Positions 60,004 through 64,000 of a stretch of 64,000 nucleotides of DNA are shown here, piece after piece. The notes under the pieces are model-generated. The model was not told the origin of the DNA and searched no databases. It saw only the letters and a program-made list of their open reading frames with translations. The DNA comes from Panaeolus papilionaceus (Eukaryota > Basidiomycota > Agaricomycetes > Agaricales). Numbering within the stretch: position 1 is the first letter of the stretch; each line of letters opens with the position of its first letter. Location of the stretch: contig JADNRZ010000019.1 in NCBI GenBank assembly GCA_015501605.1, forward strand, positions 372,001-436,000. Direction: 5' to 3'. The position numbers and the translations under genes are program-made.

Positions 60004-62520
60004 GGAAGACGTAAAAAGACTTGATTGCTTGCTTTGCTAGAAACTTGTGAAAAGAAAAACGAATGACAAGACAGGTAACTGCCGATTGTCGACGATTGAC
60101 AAGTGCTGAAAAGGTATTTGTCTCCACCACAACTGACACAAAGAGTTCACAGGAAACACAGAAAATCGCAAAAAAACGCAGGAGAAGCAAAGGGGGCCTG
60201 GTAGCCTCGTTGTCGCCCATTTAAGTACTACTGGATTGCTTGACATTTGGAGCGAAATGAGCAATTAAAGAAGGACATGAGTGACCTGACCACGGGTTTC
60301 AGGGTCCCGCCCAGGGAATCAGCAGCTCCTCACGACCACCGGTGTTGCACAGCGTCTTCTGCTTCTGAAACCCATGCGGAATATCCTGCGCCTGCGGGGT
60401 CACGGTTTACGTGGTCGGCACAGAATGGTATGGTGATGATGATGATGATCACTGTCCACCTGAGATGGCGGCAAAAATAGGTTTTCGTGAAGTCATCCCT
60501 TCGTCTTCTATGTGGCCATGTCATGGAAACTGGAGTCAAGCACCCGTGTTTAATGTGAAACTGACTCCCCACAACACGCTTCCTTCCTTCTTTCCTGACC
60601 GGCCCAGCCCAGTCCTAAATAAAACCATCAAGTTTAGAATCCTCCTGTATTCCGAGTTAAGCCATTGTCGTCTTCTCTTCTTTTCGTTTTGCCAGAACAC
60701 AGATGAAATCAAGAAAGAAAAGCAGAGAATATGAGTCTGAGAACGAACGTGTTGCTTCCTTCAAGTCACAGAAATTTTAAATGACACCGTCAAACGTATA
60801 AACACGAAAAATGAAAAATGAAATGTTTGGTTTGTTGCCGCAGTGCAAAGTGCCAGTCTGCCAGTCAGTCATACTGGAATCATGCTACGCATGAACGAGT
60901 GACATCGTCGGAGTAGGGGGCAAGTGGTCAAAGTCAAGATCATCAGACTGACAGTGACTGTGCAGTGTGGGGTGTGTGCATGATGGCAGTGCCAGCTGAT
61001 GCCCATCATCTGATAAATATCAAAATAAATCATGGCCACCCCAGACCTCCTGGTCTGGTCAAGGACGAGTCCTGATCTAGTCGTCAGAATAATTTGCTTA
61101 AATAAAATGCGCTCAAATCTTCCCAGAAATCCAGAGAGAGGGTTCAAAGATAATACATTACGACGAATAGGAAAGACGAAAAGAAGCGTTCGACGCTCCA
61201 ACCGTGTCCTCCTTTCATCAAGGCACATAATATAACAGCTAAGGGCAGAACTAGGTAATAAAAGCGAGGTAGACAGAAAAAAGTATATCAAGGATCAAAC
61301 AAAGAATAGCAAGGGAAGGGAAGAAAAATCCAAGCTGAAACGTAAAAAGAGAAAGTAAGAGCAAAGCGGCGAGATGAAGCTAGGGCACTGATCAACTAAG
61401 TATGAAATGACCGCCCACTGCAACGTACAACCAACGACGCTGAGGTTTTTTTTGATGAAAAAAAGAGGTAAAACAGTGGCCAGAAAAAACAACCACCATC
61501 TCGTACTTGAAACTGAAAGAGCAAGAAAAATCAACTAAGCAAACAGCCACCAATCCGAATAAGACGAAGAAGAGTAAAGAGGCAAAGGTAAAAGTAAAGA
61601 AAAGGAAGCGAGGATGGCATAGATAGCAACGAAACGACAGACAAAACAGAGGACATAAACATATATCAATTTGGATTCGGATAATCGGGATAGTATGGTA
61701 TGGTATGGGTTGGCTTGTATGGGATGGAATGGTAGGCTCTGGGTGTAATGGGGAGGGTAGGGTAGAAATAGCAACAGCAGGAGAAGAATGGGTACGATTA
61801 TCTCGAAAAAAAAAATAATAGAGAGGGGGTTTGAGGGCAAACAATCCAACTCGAAATTGAACAAAGTATAGGAAGGCGCCGTTGAATATCAATAGATGAA
61901 TGAATCAAAGACGGCCTGTTTTAAAAGAGACTAAGAAAGAATATGTATGTAGCAGGATTTAAAACGAGTAAAATACAATACGATACGATACGGATACGGA
62001 TACGGAGAAAGACAGAACGGAGCGCAAAAAAAATGTATGGAAAAAAGGTGGGAAGGGAAGGGAAGAAAGGAAGGAAAAGGATAAAAAGACACAGACGATG
62101 AGATTATCGCGCTGTGATAAAAAAAAAAAACAAGGTAAGTGTTCAGAAGGATTAAGTGGGCCCAAGACGCGACAATCACCAACAGAGACAGATGAGAAAA
62201 ATAGGAAAAGGAAGAAGGTGATTAAATGGAACAGTAAATCAGGCAGTAGCAAATAAAAGACAAGGAAGAAAGTCGAAGATGAGACAAGTAAAAAGATAAC
62301 AAAAAAGGAAAAAGAAAACTAAACAGCAGAAAATAACAAGTAAAGACAGGACATGGTTTGGCATGGGGGTGTTAAAACAGCATAGATGACGAAGCATAGC
62401 GCATACAAAAAAGGGTTCGGTCGGTGTCAGGAGGATGAAGGATGGGGGTAAAAGGATGGATCAATAGCACAAACTGGAAAGGTGGGGGGTATAGGACCGC
62501 ATACATAATCCACAGACAAC
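60004..62520. other. Intergenic region with a long purine-rich tract
   Basis: The left part (60.0-61.2 kb) is unremarkable upstream DNA of the GH76 gene. From about 61.25 to 62.35 kb the plus strand is strongly enriched in A and G with few pyrimidines. Minus-strand ORFs there (Phe, Leu, Ser and Tyr rich) are low-complexity products and not called. Part of it may be the pyrimidine-rich 3' untranslated region of the GATA gene. Confidence 0.5.
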
Positions 62521-63692
62521 CTAGTCACGGTTAGACGATAGACCATCTACATTCACTGGCCATATACTCGGCCTTTCCCTCTCGCCTCCGTTCCTGTTTA
62601 GAGGAACAGACGCAGCCAAAGGACTCCCCGCCGGTGCTCCACTCAACGACATAGGCGGGAGCTGTGGTGAATGGTTCTGCGATCCGGGCCTAGACTGACC
62701 CGCTCCTTGCGACCCAGACGCGGCAGCAGCAGCCGCAGCCTGCACCTGCGCAACCACTGCAGCCGACGGAGGAGGCGGCGGCGGCGGTGACTGCTGAGCC
62801 ACCAAACCCCTCATCTCATCCAACGTCCTCTTCATCCCCGCCATCAACCTATCCGTCCTCTCCATCATCTCCTCCCACTTCCTCTTCTGCTCCGCCAGCT
62901 CAAAGTAATGCCTCTCCAAATCCATATATGAAGGGATGCCCAGTCCTCCTAGCGCCACACCAGCAGCGACCATCAAACTCGACATATCCGAAGGCGGGGA
63001 GCCGTTATAGTACGGCGCGGGCGGGAGCGGATACGGTTGTGCTCCACCAGGGGCATTATTACCCGCCGCATTGTGTCCTAAAGGTGAGTGAGTCCTGCTC
63101 GGTGCATTCGATCCAGAACGGAGATAGCTCGATGGCGCACTGGCACTGCCCATAAACGCAGCTCCATTCGTCAGAGCCATAAGTGCAGGCAGATCCACTC
63201 CATGGAACGGCAGAGGCACAGGCGCAGCTCCATGGGGGAGCATCAACCCATTCCCTCCCCCACCTCGCGCCTGCTGCTGCTGCTGCGTCTGTGAAGGCGA
63301 CGCTGATCGGCCATCAGTCCAGCCATTATTGCCGCGCCGTTTACGATCCCGTTGTCCAGACTCACGTTGCGGTTGTCCCATATTATCGTCCTCGTCCTCG
63401 CCGTCCATGTTCACGTCCTCGTCCTTCTCGTTGCGGCTCTTCCCAGAGCGCCGTGTGCGTTTGCGTTTCGGCTGACCCTCGTCTGCGTCGCTATCGTCGT
63501 TCCCGGGGTGGCCTGGTGACACGCCTCCTGCTGTACGGCCAACTGCGACGAGTGCTTCCGCCGCGGCTTGATCGGAAAGTCTTCCGTTACCGCTGCCAAC
63601 GCCTGGGGCAGCAGGAACACGTTTCCGCCTCTTGATAACGGTCTTCTTCATCGAGTTGGGTCGGTGGGTACCGTGAAGCTTGAAGTAAAGAC
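62521..63692 (-). CDS. GATA-type zinc-finger transcription factor, C-terminal exon (partial)
   Basis: The exon opens at an AG acceptor (63693-63694) with LYFKLHGTHRPNSMKKTVIK and RRKRVPAA, the end of a GATA zinc finger and its basic tail. The finger Cys residues must lie in exons beyond the window or across a long intron, since no CxxC segment is found in 63.7-64.0 kb. Downstream come an acidic/basic region (KRKRTRRSGKSRNEKDEDVN), polyGln, Gly- and Pro-rich stretches, a predicted coiled coil (LERHYFELAEQKRKWEEMME, then RTLDEMRGLVAQQ), polyPro and polyAla runs, and a conserved-looking end RERPSIWPVNVDGL. It is probably a nuclear DNA-binding regulator; the target genes are unknown. Confidence 0.75.
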
Positions 63693-64000
63693 CTTTCAAA
63701 CGACAAAGATTAGTATATGCGCTTTTATAGACATCACAGAAACGAAATGGAAAGGAAAGGAAAAAAAATAGTGAGAAGGGGGTATAAAAACTGCCGCAGA
63801 AGTCTAGACAGCCCATAAAAAAATCCCATCGCTACTCTTCTGAAAGAAAAAAAGAGGGAGCGAATAAAGCCAACAACAGGAGGGCCCACGGTAAACCACC
63901 GATGAAAGAGAAAAAGAAGGCTGCAATGATACCCAAAGTACGCATATCTGATAAGATGTGGGAAGGGCAGAACACGCGGAGTGCATATCAGAGGGGGCCA
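63693..64000 (-). other. Probable intron or upstream part of the GATA gene
   Basis: No zinc-finger exon can be read here on the minus strand. A frame open through 63.8 kb lacks GATA motifs. It is taken as part of an intron that continues past the window. Confidence 0.4.

Noticed and set aside
60430..60451. ATG trinucleotide run as a notable microsatellite
   Set aside because: Only a few units and no context suggesting a function.
61392..62252. Long minus-strand ORFs up to 166 codons
   Set aside because: Complement of the purine-rich tract, low-complexity Phe/Ser/Leu, no motifs.

Overview
This is nuclear DNA of a filamentous basidiomycete, most likely an Agaricomycete. Host genes carry many introns of about 50-60 bp. 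Tandem secreted enzymes, a calpain, an F-box/LRR-like gene, a GATA-type regulator, and a Plavaka transposon (a family typical of mushroom-forming fungi) all point the same way. No bacterial, organellar or viral replicon features were seen.

Layout. 1-9.2 kb: four tandem minus-strand copies of a secreted FAD-dependent (berberine-bridge-type) oxidoreductase: A is cut by the window edge, B and C are intact, D is a pseudogene. 10.2-12.2 kb: a secreted subtilisin-like S8 protease. 13.9-15.5 kb: a secreted GH16 beta-glucanase. 15.9-16.8 kb: an unrecognised multi-spanning membrane protein. 17.2-21.0 kb: a calpain-like cysteine protease whose 1.2-kb intron holds a probable tRNA-derived SINE and degenerate repeats.

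21.1-51.1 kb is mostly mobile DNA. It contains a 3.57-kb hAT element with a perfect 8-bp target duplication just upstream of the calpain; a 9.75-kb Ty3/gypsy element with 235-bp LTRs and a 5-bp target duplication; and, inside the gypsy chromodomain, a 3.94-kb fold-back element with about 1.3-kb almost identical inverted arms and no transposase. Next come a 3.98-kb TA-flanked element with a DDE transposase and a Ulp1-type (C48) protease, an F-box/LRR-like gene, and a 6.5-kb Plavaka element with two divergent genes. The gypsy, DDE/Ulp1 and Plavaka coding regions carry in-frame TGA stops at sites where an arginine codon (CGA) fits, as expected from C-to-T decay at CpG. 51.5-53.6 kb holds another element-like inverted repeat without genes.

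54.0-64.0 kb returns to host genes: an unrecognised four-exon gene, a 67-residue small ORF, tandem repeats, a secreted GH76 mannanase-like enzyme, a long purine-rich tract, and the C-terminal part of a GATA-type transcription factor whose zinc finger lies beyond the window.

The host genes do not form an obvious pathway. Several encode secreted enzymes acting on polymers or small molecules outside the cell (FAD oxidoreductases, S8 protease, GH16, GH76), which suits a saprotrophic or wall-remodelling lifestyle. All exon boundaries were read by eye from splice sites and from comparison among paralogues.
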